Assembly: GCA_017524545.1 (NCBI GenBank)
Contig: JAFXVN010000041.1
Location: 36,687 to 100,686 of the forward strand
From: Bacteroidaceae bacterium
GTDB lineage: Bacteria > Bacteroidota > Bacteroidia > Bacteroidales > Bacteroidaceae
DNA: 64,000 nt
Direction: 5' to 3'
Of this stretch, positions 27,049-35,206 are shown piece after piece. A model generated the notes under the pieces. It had not been told where the DNA came from, searched no databases, and saw only the letters and a list, made by a program, of their open reading frames with translations. Position 1 is the first letter of the stretch; each line of letters starts with the position of its first letter. A program made the position numbers and the translations under genes.

Positions 27049-27925
27049 TTATCATCTCGTGGCCTTCTTGGTCGTAGCCATTTGGGGGTCCACGTTTGTC
27101 TTCACGAAGCTGTTGCTGCTGGCGGGTCTCTCGCCAGCACACATCTTCACGCTGCGCTTCCTGATTGCCTACGCAGCACTGCTGGGCATTGCAACCTTTA
27201 AGCGTCCCTTCCGATGGTTCTCTAAGACGTGGCGCGACGAATTGCTCATGCTGGGGCTGGGGCTGACGGGCGGCTCGCTGTACTTTTTGACGGAGAACGC
27301 CGCTATGTGCTACACGACGACCACCAACACATCGCTCATCGTCTGCCTCTGCCCGCTGTTTGCCGCTTTGCTCATATCCTTGTTCTATCGCGACCAACGC
27401 TTGCGGGGCATACAGATTGTAGGGAGTCTGCTGGCAGCAGTCGGCGTGGCCATCGTAGAGCTGAACGGCCACTTCGTGCTCCATCTTTCGCCGATGGGCG
27501 ACACGCTTGCCTTCGCTGCCTGCCTCTGTTGGGCGGGCTACAGCCTGCTGATGATTCCTGCCTGCAAGCGTTACGACACCTTGTTCATCACCCGCAAGCT
27601 CTTCTTCTACGGCCTGCTCACCATGATACCTTTTTATATAATGTATCCCCAATGGCCGCCGCTCGAAGCGCTTCTGGAGCCTCAGACGATTGCCGAGCTG
27701 CTTTTCCTCGGAGCCATCGCCTCCACGCTCTGCTACTACCTGTGGGGCTGGGTGATTCGCAACCTCGGAGCCGTCACGGCAACGAACTATGTCTATTTCA
27801 ATCCCGTTGTCACCATCATTTGTGCCTGGATTGTCCTGAGCGAACGCATCACGACTTGGTTCCTCCTCGGCACAGCCCTCATCCTCGTCGGCATGTATTT
27901 TGCAGACAAAAAAGTGAAAAGGTGA
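27029..27925 (+). CDS. EamA-family (DMT) transporter
   Basis: 298-residue inner-membrane protein with ten hydrophobic helices arranged as two EamA repeats (first: LVAFLVVAIWGSTFVFTKLL; second: DTLAFAACLCWAGYSLLMIP). FNPVVTIICAWIVLSERIT is the typical last-helix signature. The substrate cannot be inferred. The ATG at 27029 lies inside an AAATGGTAAATAG repeat and there is no other good start, so the first four or five residues (MVNSN) are repeat-coded. The tail DKKVKR is also repeat-coded. Confidence 0.88.
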   Translation: MVNSNWCYHLVAFLVVAIWGSTFVFTKLLLLAGLSPAHIFTLRFLIAYAALLGIATFKRPFRWFSKTWRDELLMLGLGLTGGSLYFLTENAAMCYTTTTNTSLIVCLCPLFAALLISLFYRDQRLRGIQIVGSLLAAVGVAIVELNGHFVLHLSPMGDTLAFAACLCWAGYSLLMIPACKRYDTLFITRKLFFYGLLTMIPFYIMYPQWPPLEALLEPQTIAELLFLGAIASTLCYYLWGWVIRNLGAVTATNYVYFNPVVTIICAWIVLSERITTWFLLGTALILVGMYFADKKVKR

Positions 27926-27987
27926 AAAAGTAAAAAGCTGAAAGCCTTCGTAGCACAACACATCAAACGAGACATCCTGCTTTTCGC

Positions 27988-28626
27988 TTACACCAGCAAA
28001 GACAATACTGCCCCCCAATGGGCGAGGGCGCCAAGAAGGACGAAAACGTGCCAGATGGCATGATAGTGAGGGTGGCTGTCGTGGGCAAAGAAGTAGGTGC
28101 CTGCAGTATAGGCGATGCCTTCGGCGAGAATAAGCCAAAGCGTCACTGGTGTCAAGAGCTTTATCACGGGTTCTGCAATCAACACGATGCTCCAGCCCAT
28201 GATGAGATAGATGGCAAGCGATAGGCGCGGCCAGCGTCCCATGGCAAAAATTTTGTAGAATGCACCTGCAATGACTGTCAGCCATTGCAGGGAAAACACC
28301 AGCCAACCGAGCCAGCCGCCTACTACGCCAATAAGGATAGGCGTGTAGGAACAGGCTATCATCACATAAATGCTGATATGGTCGAACTTGCGCAAGACAC
28401 GCTTCACGCGCTCGCCACGCACCCAATGATAAATGGTGCTGCTGAGGAACATAAAGAACATGCCGAACAGGAAACAGATAACGCCGAACACCATCTGCCA
28501 GCTGACATCGGCAGCAAGCCACACCAGCCAGATGCTGCTCAAAGCAAAGACCGCTCCGCCAAAATGCGTCCAAGTATTCCCAAGTTCTGTCTTAACAGGC
28601 CAAAAACTTTTCATTTTCGACGCCAC
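27988..28626 (-). CDS. Hemolysin III / YqfA family membrane protein
   Basis: 212-residue, seven-helix membrane protein of the PAQR-like hemolysin III family. STIYHW, KFDHISIYVMIACSYTPILI and HDSHPHYHAIWHVFVLLGAL carry the conserved metal-site His/Ser/Asp residues. The name comes from a Bacillus protein; the physiological role in Bacteroidota is unclear. The start may be the ATG four codons in (28614). An AACGGATTTCACGGATTC repeat lies just upstream (28636-28670). Confidence 0.88.
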   Translation of the reverse strand: MASKMKSFWPVKTELGNTWTHFGGAVFALSSIWLVWLAADVSWQMVFGVICFLFGMFFMFLSSTIYHWVRGERVKRVLRKFDHISIYVMIACSYTPILIGVVGGWLGWLVFSLQWLTVIAGAFYKIFAMGRWPRLSLAIYLIMGWSIVLIAEPVIKLLTPVTLWLILAEGIAYTAGTYFFAHDSHPHYHAIWHVFVLLGALAHWGAVLSLLV

Positions 28627-28708
28627 GATTTATACAAAACAACGGATTTCACGGATTCAACGGATTGACTTTTCATAACGGAAGACGTGTCATATTCTAT
28701 AGGCTGTA

Positions 28709-31210
28709 TCAACAACTCCGTTGTTTCAGTTCTTCGTTTATCACATCCTCTGCCTTCTTTTTCAAATCCTCGTATGTCTGCTCTTCCGTAGGCTTTATTG
28801 CTGGCAGATAGGTAACTACGATATGTCCTGTCTTGATGAAGCTGCTGCCGCGCGGCAACGCTTCGTAAGCTCCGCGAATGCAGACGGGCACAATGGGTAC
28901 GCCAAGTTCCTTGGCAAGGATGGCAAAGGTCTTCTTGAAAGGAACTGTTTGTCCATCGTGGGTGCGTGCTCCTTCGGGGAAAATGACGATGCGGTGTCCT
29001 TCGCGCAGCACCTTGGCAAGTTTCAGGATTGAATCCTTGAGGTTGGCACGTTCCATGACGATGATGTTGCTCTTCGCAGCAAACTTGCGGCGTCTCTCGC
29101 CCCGGACATGTTCTTCCGTGGCATAGAAGAAGTATTTGCCGAGCTCGCTCCAAGGCAGGCCAGCGAGCACCAACGGGCCGTCCACAAAGCTTTGGTGGTT
29201 GGGAGCCAAGATGCATGCACCATTTGCTGGAATGTTCTCCTTTCCCTTTATCGTGAGACTGTTGTGGCAACGGAAGAAGCACTTGAAGAGACGCGATACA
29301 AAGCGATAGGCGAAGCCTGCTGTTGGTAAAGGCAGGTTTTCCACCGGTCCCAGAAGAAGTTGATGCCAATCGACATCCTCTGCCTCCATCTTGGTCTTTT
29401 CTGCCGCAACATGGCGTGCCAATGCCTCGACATTAGGGAAGCCCGGCATTTCATCTACACTGACTGAAGTGCCGAAGGTGCTCTCAATGAAACCCTGCAG
29501 GCTGACCTTGTCGAGGGAGTCGAGGGCGAGGTCGGTCTCAATATGGTCAGCAGCATGAACCTTGACACCCTTCTCCGACTCGATGAAGCGTTTGAGCAGG
29601 AGGTATTCCTCGAAATTAGGCTCTGGTTTTGCTTCATGCTCCTTGTTCCTTGCCCCCTGCTCCTCTTTCAGAATGGCGCCAAGCTTGTAGCGCTGCAACT
29701 TGTCGAGCCTTGTGCGGGGCAGTTCGCCACGATAGACAAGCACACTCATTATCTTCTTGTAAGCGGAGACGGTAATGTTATAAGGCTCCAGCACTTCACG
29801 CTTCAATTGGACGGACACTTCGTTGTCGGTCAACGTCGCTGCCCATGACGGTTGCGGCACAATAATGGCACGGAGCATGTCACCGTCCTGCACCACTGCC
29901 GCCTCCTTGACCAACTTGTCGTACTTCTCCAGCTTATACTCTATCTCGCTGGGCTGCACGTTCTTGCCGTTGCTGAGGACAATGATTTCCTTCGTACGGC
30001 CGGTGATGATGATGCGTCCTGCGGAATCGAATGTGGCGAGGTCGCCAGTATGCAGATAGCCGTCGCTGTCAATAACGGCCGCCGTCTCTTCGGGGCGATT
30101 GTAATAGCCCTTCATCAGGTTCGGGCCTTTCACACAGAGTTCGCCATCGACCAGTTTGCAGTCCACCCCAGGCAGGGGCAAGCCCGAACATCCAGGGATA
30201 ATATCACCGGGCCGCGTGAAGGCGATGATGGGAGCCGTCTCTGTCATGCCGTAACCTTCGAGCACGTCAAGCCCGAGCGTACGCAAGCCCTCGCCTATCT
30301 CCCTGTCCAAAGCAGCACCGCCACTGACAAGGTAGTCGATGTGTCCGCCCATTTTCTTCCTCACGGAACTGAAGACAAGACGACTGAGCGTTCTGCACTT
30401 CGCCGCACGGCAGAGGGCGAAAAGTATGCGTCCGGGAGCCGACTGGTCTATCTTCTTCTTGATGCCAGCGTAGAGCGTCTGCCAGAGTCGGGGAACACCT
30501 ATCATAATGCCCACCTGACCGCGACAGAGCGTATCCATGATGTCGGGGCCTGAGAGCGAAGGGCTGATGGCTACACCGCCACCCATGTAGATCGGAGCGA
30601 TGAGGGAACCCATAAGCGGCAGGACATGGTGCAACGGCAAAAGGATGAGCGCACGCCGCTTCTCGGTATAGATGGGAACATCGTACGACACGCTGTGCAC
30701 ATTGGCTTTCAAGTTGGCGAAGCTCAACATGACACCCTTCGGCGAACCAGTCGTGCCGGAGGTATAGATGATGACGGCTGTATCGCTGTTGTCCGGCTCG
30801 CTAAGTGCCGACCAGGGCAGGATGGAGGTGACAGGCTCGTCTTTGAGCGATAGCTTTTCATAGTCGTCGATAAGGAAGACACTTGTCTCAACCTTTGCCG
30901 CTTCTATGGCTTCGCGCAAGACCGCCTCACGCTCTTTCGACACCCAGACAGCATCGGGACGGCAGTCGTTCAGGATATATGCGACATCGGCCGCTGTGCT
31001 CGAAGCATCAACGGGAATGGCAATGCCTTCGTTCAGCCACACAGAAAAGAAGGCATACACCCAGCCTTCTCTGTTCTCGCTGAAGATGACGGTCTTCGCA
31101 TCCTTGCCCTTTGGTGTCTTTCTGGCATACTGTGCCACTCTCTGCAGCAGTTCGCGGTACGTCACGTTATGCTCGCCGGCAATGATGGCTATCCTATTCA
31201 AATCTATCAT
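28709..31210 (-). CDS. Fused acyl-CoA/ACP synthetase - acyl carrier - acyltransferase
   Basis: 833 residues with three domains. First, an AMP-forming ligase (about 1-500): VIIYTSGTTGSPKGVMLSF, EGYGMTETAPIIAF, HTGDLATFDSAGRIIITGR. Second, an acyl-carrier domain (about 555-630) with the phosphopantetheine Ser in LALDSLDKV. Third, a PlsC-type acyltransferase (about 650-830): NHQSFVDGP (H-x4-D) and FPEGARTHDG. This suggests self-contained activation and transfer of fatty acids onto lysophospholipid, like Aas but with its own carrier. I chose ATG 31210; the upstream extension is repeat sequence and crosses the promoter. An inserted QGARNKEHEAKP-like linker comes from a GCTCCTTGTTCC repeat (29637-29668). 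Confidence 0.9.
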   Translation of the reverse strand: MIDLNRIAIIAGEHNVTYRELLQRVAQYARKTPKGKDAKTVIFSENREGWVYAFFSVWLNEGIAIPVDASSTAADVAYILNDCRPDAVWVSKEREAVLREAIEAAKVETSVFLIDDYEKLSLKDEPVTSILPWSALSEPDNSDTAVIIYTSGTTGSPKGVMLSFANLKANVHSVSYDVPIYTEKRRALILLPLHHVLPLMGSLIAPIYMGGGVAISPSLSGPDIMDTLCRGQVGIMIGVPRLWQTLYAGIKKKIDQSAPGRILFALCRAAKCRTLSRLVFSSVRKKMGGHIDYLVSGGAALDREIGEGLRTLGLDVLEGYGMTETAPIIAFTRPGDIIPGCSGLPLPGVDCKLVDGELCVKGPNLMKGYYNRPEETAAVIDSDGYLHTGDLATFDSAGRIIITGRTKEIIVLSNGKNVQPSEIEYKLEKYDKLVKEAAVVQDGDMLRAIIVPQPSWAATLTDNEVSVQLKREVLEPYNITVSAYKKIMSVLVYRGELPRTRLDKLQRYKLGAILKEEQGARNKEHEAKPEPNFEEYLLLKRFIESEKGVKVHAADHIETDLALDSLDKVSLQGFIESTFGTSVSVDEMPGFPNVEALARHVAAEKTKMEAEDVDWHQLLLGPVENLPLPTAGFAYRFVSRLFKCFFRCHNSLTIKGKENIPANGACILAPNHQSFVDGPLVLAGLPWSELGKYFFYATEEHVRGERRRKFAAKSNIIVMERANLKDSILKLAKVLREGHRIVIFPEGARTHDGQTVPFKKTFAILAKELGVPIVPVCIRGAYEALPRGSSFIKTGHIVVTYLPAIKPTEEQTYEDLKKKAEDVINEELKQRSC

Positions 31211-31235
31211 AATGCCTACATCTATTATTTCGGTG

Positions 31236-31243
31236 CAAAGGTA
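31236..31243 (-). promoter_or_regulatory. -7 box TACCTTTG for the ligase-acyltransferase gene
   Basis: TACCTTTG on the minus strand, 25 nt upstream of the chosen ATG. This supports 31210 over the longer frame. Confidence 0.6.
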
Positions 31244-31348
31244 CAAAAAAAAGCGAAAAGTGAAAAGTGAAAAGTGAAAAATACCATGCAGAGTTGCTGC
31301 GGTAGAATTTTTTTCACTTTTCACTTTTCTCTTTTCACCTAAAAGTCG

Positions 31349-31356
31349 TACCTTTG
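31349..31356 (+). promoter_or_regulatory. -7 box TACCTTTG for the SWIM-SNF2 helicase
   Basis: Part of AAAAGTCGTACCTTTGCAG, a string shared with the promoters at 46357 and 50738. ATG follows 15 nt later. Confidence 0.6.
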
Positions 31357-31371
31357 CAGAAAAAGGAACCT

Positions 31372-33600
31372 ATGGAGAGCAATCAAAGCACAGAGCGGAG
31401 GCTGAGCAACACCGTCAAGCCCGACGGGATGGGGCTCGAGGAATGGCAGGTGGCACTGCGGCAGCAACAGGCACAGCGCGAACACTTTGCCATCAGCGAG
31501 GTAGGAGAGCAGTTCAGTCCTGGCGAATACACAGTCCGCAACCCCAGGTCGCGCAGCCAGTACAAGGTCATCTACCGAGGTGCCTACAGCCCCTGGAACT
31601 ATTGTTCCTGCCCGGACTTCCGCACATCGGGTCTCGGCACCTGCAAGCATGTGGAGGGCGTGAAGCTGTGGTTGCAGGCGGAAGGCAAGGAGGTCTATCG
31701 CAGAGAACCCGACTACACATCTGTCTATATTGACTATCATGGCGGACGAAGCATCCGCATCCGCATCGGTGAGGCTCATCGCAGGGAACTTACAGCATTG
31801 GCTCAAGAATACTTCGACCACGCCTCAGTCCTTCGCCCCGAAGCCTACGCAAGCTTCGACACCTTCATCGAGAAGGCACGGGGCATCGACCCGTCGCTGC
31901 GTTGCTACCCTGATGCTCTGGAACTTGTTATCAGCGAGCGCGAACGGTTGCAGCGGGCTGCACTTGTGGAGAACGTCTATATGGACGAGACTCTGGATGC
32001 CCTGCTCACCACCAAACTATACCCCTATCAGAAAGAGGGTGTCCGCTTTGCTGTCAAAGCGGGCAAGGCCATCATTGCCGACGAAATGGGACTTGGCAAG
32101 ACGGTACAGGCCATCTGCTGCGCTGAAATCTATCTGCGGCAGAAGATGGCAGAGAGCGTGCTCATCGTCTGTCCCACTTCCCTCAAATACCAATGGAAGA
32201 GGGAGATAGAACGATTTGCGGGGGCAAAGAGTTTGATTATCGAAGGCTATGCTTCCAAGCGGATGGAACTCTACAATGCTGCTGTTCCTTATAAGATAGT
32301 CTCCTACCAGTCCCTCGCCAACGACATCAAGTCGCTGAACCGCCTCTCCACCGACCTGCTCATCATGGACGAGGTGCAGCGGCTCAAGAACTGGAACACG
32401 CAGCTGGCACAGGCCGTCCGCCGCATTGACTCCCACTACAGCGTGCTGCTCTCCGGCACACCGCTTGAGAACAAGCTCGACGAATTAGTCTCCATCGTGC
32501 AGCTTGCCGACCCCTACTGCCTCTCACCGCTCTATCGCTTCCGCTACGACCACATCATCACCGACCCCTCATCGGGCAAAGCCATCGGCTACAAGAACCT
32601 CAACGACATCCGCGAGCGGCTAAAGGACACCCTCATACGCCGCACAAAGCAAAGCGTACGGCTGCAATTGCCAAAGCGGACAGACCAGTTCCTGCTCATC
32701 CCTATGACACCTGGGCAGAGCAGCCGCCACGAGGAGCTGCGAACCGCCGTGGCCCGACTGGTGAGCAAATGGCAGCGCACCCACAGCCTCAGCGAGGAAG
32801 AACGCCGCCGCCTTCTGCTCATGCTCGGACAGATGCGCATGTTGGCAGACAGCACCTTCGTCATCGACCAGAATCTGGAGAACAGGCATGACACAAAGGT
32901 GGCAGAGCTGATGAACATTCTGGACGATGCTCTGAATGGCGGCACGGCAAAAATTGTCATCTTCAGCGAATGGGAGCGCATGGCGCGATTGGTGGCAATG
33001 GAGCTTGACGCACGCGGCATCCGCTATGAATACCTGCATGGCAGCGTGCCTGCCCAGAAGCGCAGCGAACTCATCGACCGGTTCACGAACGAAAGCGACT
33101 GCCGCATCTTTCTCTCCACCGACGCTGGCTCCACAGGCCTCAACCTGCAGTCGGCAAGCATCCTCATCAACCTCGACCTCCCCTGGAATCCAGCCATCCT
33201 GGAACAACGCATCGGGCGCATCTACCGTATCGGGCAGGAAATGCCCATACAGGTTATGAACCTCGTCTCGAAGGACTCCATCGAAGAGAGCATGATAGAC
33301 CGTCTGCGCTTCAAGCGTTCTATGTTCGAAGGAGCTTTGGACGGCGGCGACGACACCATCTTCCTCAGCGACGACAGGTTCCGTGGGTTTATGGAAAGCC
33401 TCTCCCCTGCCCTCTGCAAAGGAGAGGGAGAAAGCCCCAAAGAAGAGGAAGAAGAGGTTCTGCCATTCACCCCTCCTTTGGAGGGGACGGGGGAGGCTGC
33501 CATTGGCGCCTTCCTCACCTCCCTTCGCGACATCCTTCAGTCGCCCGAAAAGACAAAGCAGCTTGCAGACGCAATCACACAAATACTGAATAAATTATGA
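31372..33600 (+). CDS. SWIM zinc-finger SNF2-type helicase
   Basis: 742 residues. An amino-terminal SWIM finger (YCSCPDFRTSGLGTCKHVEG, CxC...CxH) precedes a SNF2/Rad54-like ATPase: IIADEMGLGKTVQAI (Walker A), LLIMDEVQRLKNW (II), VLLSGTPLENKLDEL (III), FLSTDAGSTGLNLQSA (V), WNPAILEQRIGRIYRIGQ (VI). Such proteins translocate on duplex DNA and remodel bound proteins. ATG 31372 was chosen because an in-frame TTG lies within the -7 box. Near residues 680-710 an insert (LCKGEGESPKEEEEEVLPFT) is read from GC-rich palindromes (33400-33500). It overlaps the next gene by ATGA. Confidence 0.9.
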   Translation: MESNQSTERRLSNTVKPDGMGLEEWQVALRQQQAQREHFAISEVGEQFSPGEYTVRNPRSRSQYKVIYRGAYSPWNYCSCPDFRTSGLGTCKHVEGVKLWLQAEGKEVYRREPDYTSVYIDYHGGRSIRIRIGEAHRRELTALAQEYFDHASVLRPEAYASFDTFIEKARGIDPSLRCYPDALELVISERERLQRAALVENVYMDETLDALLTTKLYPYQKEGVRFAVKAGKAIIADEMGLGKTVQAICCAEIYLRQKMAESVLIVCPTSLKYQWKREIERFAGAKSLIIEGYASKRMELYNAAVPYKIVSYQSLANDIKSLNRLSTDLLIMDEVQRLKNWNTQLAQAVRRIDSHYSVLLSGTPLENKLDELVSIVQLADPYCLSPLYRFRYDHIITDPSSGKAIGYKNLNDIRERLKDTLIRRTKQSVRLQLPKRTDQFLLIPMTPGQSSRHEELRTAVARLVSKWQRTHSLSEEERRRLLLMLGQMRMLADSTFVIDQNLENRHDTKVAELMNILDDALNGGTAKIVIFSEWERMARLVAMELDARGIRYEYLHGSVPAQKRSELIDRFTNESDCRIFLSTDAGSTGLNLQSASILINLDLPWNPAILEQRIGRIYRIGQEMPIQVMNLVSKDSIEESMIDRLRFKRSMFEGALDGGDDTIFLSDDRFRGFMESLSPALCKGEGESPKEEEEEVLPFTPPLEGTGEAAIGAFLTSLRDILQSPEKTKQLADAITQILNKL
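33400..33500. repeat. GC-rich palindromes inside the SNF2 helicase gene
   Basis: Two palindromic elements (TCTCCCCTGCCCTCTGCAAA/GGAGAGGG and CCCCTCCTTTGGAGGGG) separated by an AAGAGGAAGAAGAGG run. They are read in frame as an acidic linker near the carboxy terminus of the helicase. Confidence 0.7.
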
Positions 33601-34658
33601 CTATACTCGTCACCGGTGCCAGCGGTTTTATTGGCAGTTTTATCGTAGAGGAAGCTCTGAACAGGGGCTTCGATGCTTGGGCAGGTGTGCGTGGCACAAG
33701 CAGTCGCCGCTACCTTCAGGACGAACGCATACACTTTGCACAGCTCGACATGCAGAACCCCGACAAACTGCAACAGCAACTTCTAACCTACAAGAGTGAG
33801 ATGGGCGGACGAGGATGGGACTATGTCATCCATGCCGCAGGTGCCACCAAGTGCCTGCACCGCGAGGACTTCTTCCGCACCAATACCGAAGGAACAAAAA
33901 ACCTCATCGATGCCCTACGCAAGACCGACATGGTACCACGCCGATTTGTTTTCCTGAGCAGTCTCAGCATCTTCGGTGCCATCCGCGAGAAGCCCGTTCG
34001 TCGCCCCACATCCGACAATCCTTGGATATATTCCCCTATCCTCCTCTCTGACCAGCCGCAGCCCAACACTGCTTACGGAGAGAGCAAGCTTGCTGCCGAA
34101 CATTATCTGCAGGAGCAGAAGGACTTCCCCTATACCATCCTGCGACCAACTGGTGTCTATGGCCCCCGCGAACGCGACTACTTCCTCATGGTGCAGAGCA
34201 TCAAGCAGCATATCGACATCGCCGCTGGTCTTACGCCGCAGGAGATTACCTTTGTATATGTGCATGATGTGGTGCAGGCCGTCTTCAAGAGCATGGCGGC
34301 ACCAAAAGCTGAGGGTAAAGCCTACTTCCTCAGCGACGGACAGGTCTATAGTAGCCGCAGCTACAGCGACCTCGTCCAGCAGCAGCTCGGCAATCCCTGG
34401 GTGCTGCACCTCAAGCTGCCGCTCTGCCTGCTGAGAGCCGTCTGCTGGGTAAGCGGCAAGATAAGCCACCTAACCGGTAAGATGAACGCCTTAAACGACG
34501 ACAAGTACCACATCCTCTCGCAACGAAACTGGCAGTGCGAAATAGAGCCTGCCATCGCCGACTTCGACTACGCCCCCGAGTGGTCACTCGAACGGGGCGT
34601 AGAGGAAAGCATCCGCTGGTACTGCAAAGAGGGTTGGCTGCCCCAGCAAACGGTTTAG
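33597..34658 (+). CDS. NAD-dependent epimerase/dehydratase family protein
   Basis: 353-residue extended SDR. The cofactor motif TGASGFIGSF is at residues 6-15, the HAAGATK loop near 81, and the catalytic Tyr/Lys in YGESK (about 161-165). RPTGVYGPRERDYF and the rest resemble nucleoside-diphosphate-sugar epimerases and 3-beta-hydroxysteroid dehydrogenase-like members; the substrate is not evident. It is translationally coupled to the helicase gene (ATGA) and overlaps the convergent barrel gene by 4 nt at its end. Confidence 0.88.
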   Translation: MTILVTGASGFIGSFIVEEALNRGFDAWAGVRGTSSRRYLQDERIHFAQLDMQNPDKLQQQLLTYKSEMGGRGWDYVIHAAGATKCLHREDFFRTNTEGTKNLIDALRKTDMVPRRFVFLSSLSIFGAIREKPVRRPTSDNPWIYSPILLSDQPQPNTAYGESKLAAEHYLQEQKDFPYTILRPTGVYGPRERDYFLMVQSIKQHIDIAAGLTPQEITFVYVHDVVQAVFKSMAAPKAEGKAYFLSDGQVYSSRSYSDLVQQQLGNPWVLHLKLPLCLLRAVCWVSGKISHLTGKMNALNDDKYHILSQRNWQCEIEPAIADFDYAPEWSLERGVEESIRWYCKEGWLPQQTV

Positions 34659-35146
34659 AAGTAATAGCCGAAGCTAACTTTCAAGCCGAATTTCGTGTAA
34701 TCCTTAAAGTGATTTAGGCACATGTCAACGTAGAAGGCCGGCTCTACGCTGACGTGGTCGTTCAGATAGAAGCAATAGCCCACCTCGGGTGTCAGATATG
34801 CGTTGTGTGCAACGGGAGCACCGCCGCCTGCACTGCTCAGACCGTACCTGAGACCGCCGCCGAAGAATATACCGTTCCGCTGCAAGCAATAGCGGGCACC
34901 TGCGCCCAGAGAGAACTCGTTGGCACCGTCCTGGTGATTCCATCCGAGCTGGCCTTGCAGCATCCAACCGTCAGCAATGAAGTAACCGGCACCCGCACCG
35001 AAGCCAAGGTGGAAACCGCCAGCCTTCTGGTAGTCAAGACCAAAACTGGTGAGCGAAGCGTTTACATACTTTGTACCCTTCTCGAACTGTGCCGAAGCAC
35101 CGAGAGAAATAGCTGCGAGAAGCAGCGCAACAAAAATCTTCTTCAT
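34655..35146 (-). CDS. Outer-membrane beta-barrel protein
   Basis: 163 residues. A signal peptide (KKIFVALLLAAISLGASAQ) is followed by a small barrel of alternating aromatic strands (FHLGFGAGAGYFIADGWML, GIFFGGGLRYGLSS, TPEVGYCFYLNDHVSVEPAF) ending in FGLKVSFGYYF, the terminal aromatic expected for BAM-dependent insertion. I took MKK at 35146. A TAACTTTG box (35153-35160) is so close that the transcript would have almost no leader. Confidence 0.82.
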   Translation of the reverse strand: MKKIFVALLLAAISLGASAQFEKGTKYVNASLTSFGLDYQKAGGFHLGFGAGAGYFIADGWMLQGQLGWNHQDGANEFSLGAGARYCLQRNGIFFGGGLRYGLSSAGGGAPVAHNAYLTPEVGYCFYLNDHVSVEPAFYVDMCLNHFKDYTKFGLKVSFGYYF

Positions 35147-35152
35147 AACAAA

Positions 35153-35160
35153 CAAAGTTA
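35153..35160 (-). promoter_or_regulatory. -7 box TAACTTTG abutting the barrel-protein start
   Basis: TAACTTTG lies six bases upstream of the ATG at 35146, so transcription would begin within a few bases of the start codon. Confidence 0.45.
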
Positions 35161-35206
35161 ATTTACGATTTGACTATTTACAATTTACTATTTATTTACG
35201 ATTTCA

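Noticed and set aside
31211-31324. Upstream in-frame extension of the ligase-acyltransferase gene
   Set aside because: Made of TTTTCACTTTTCAC repeats and crosses the promoter at 31236.
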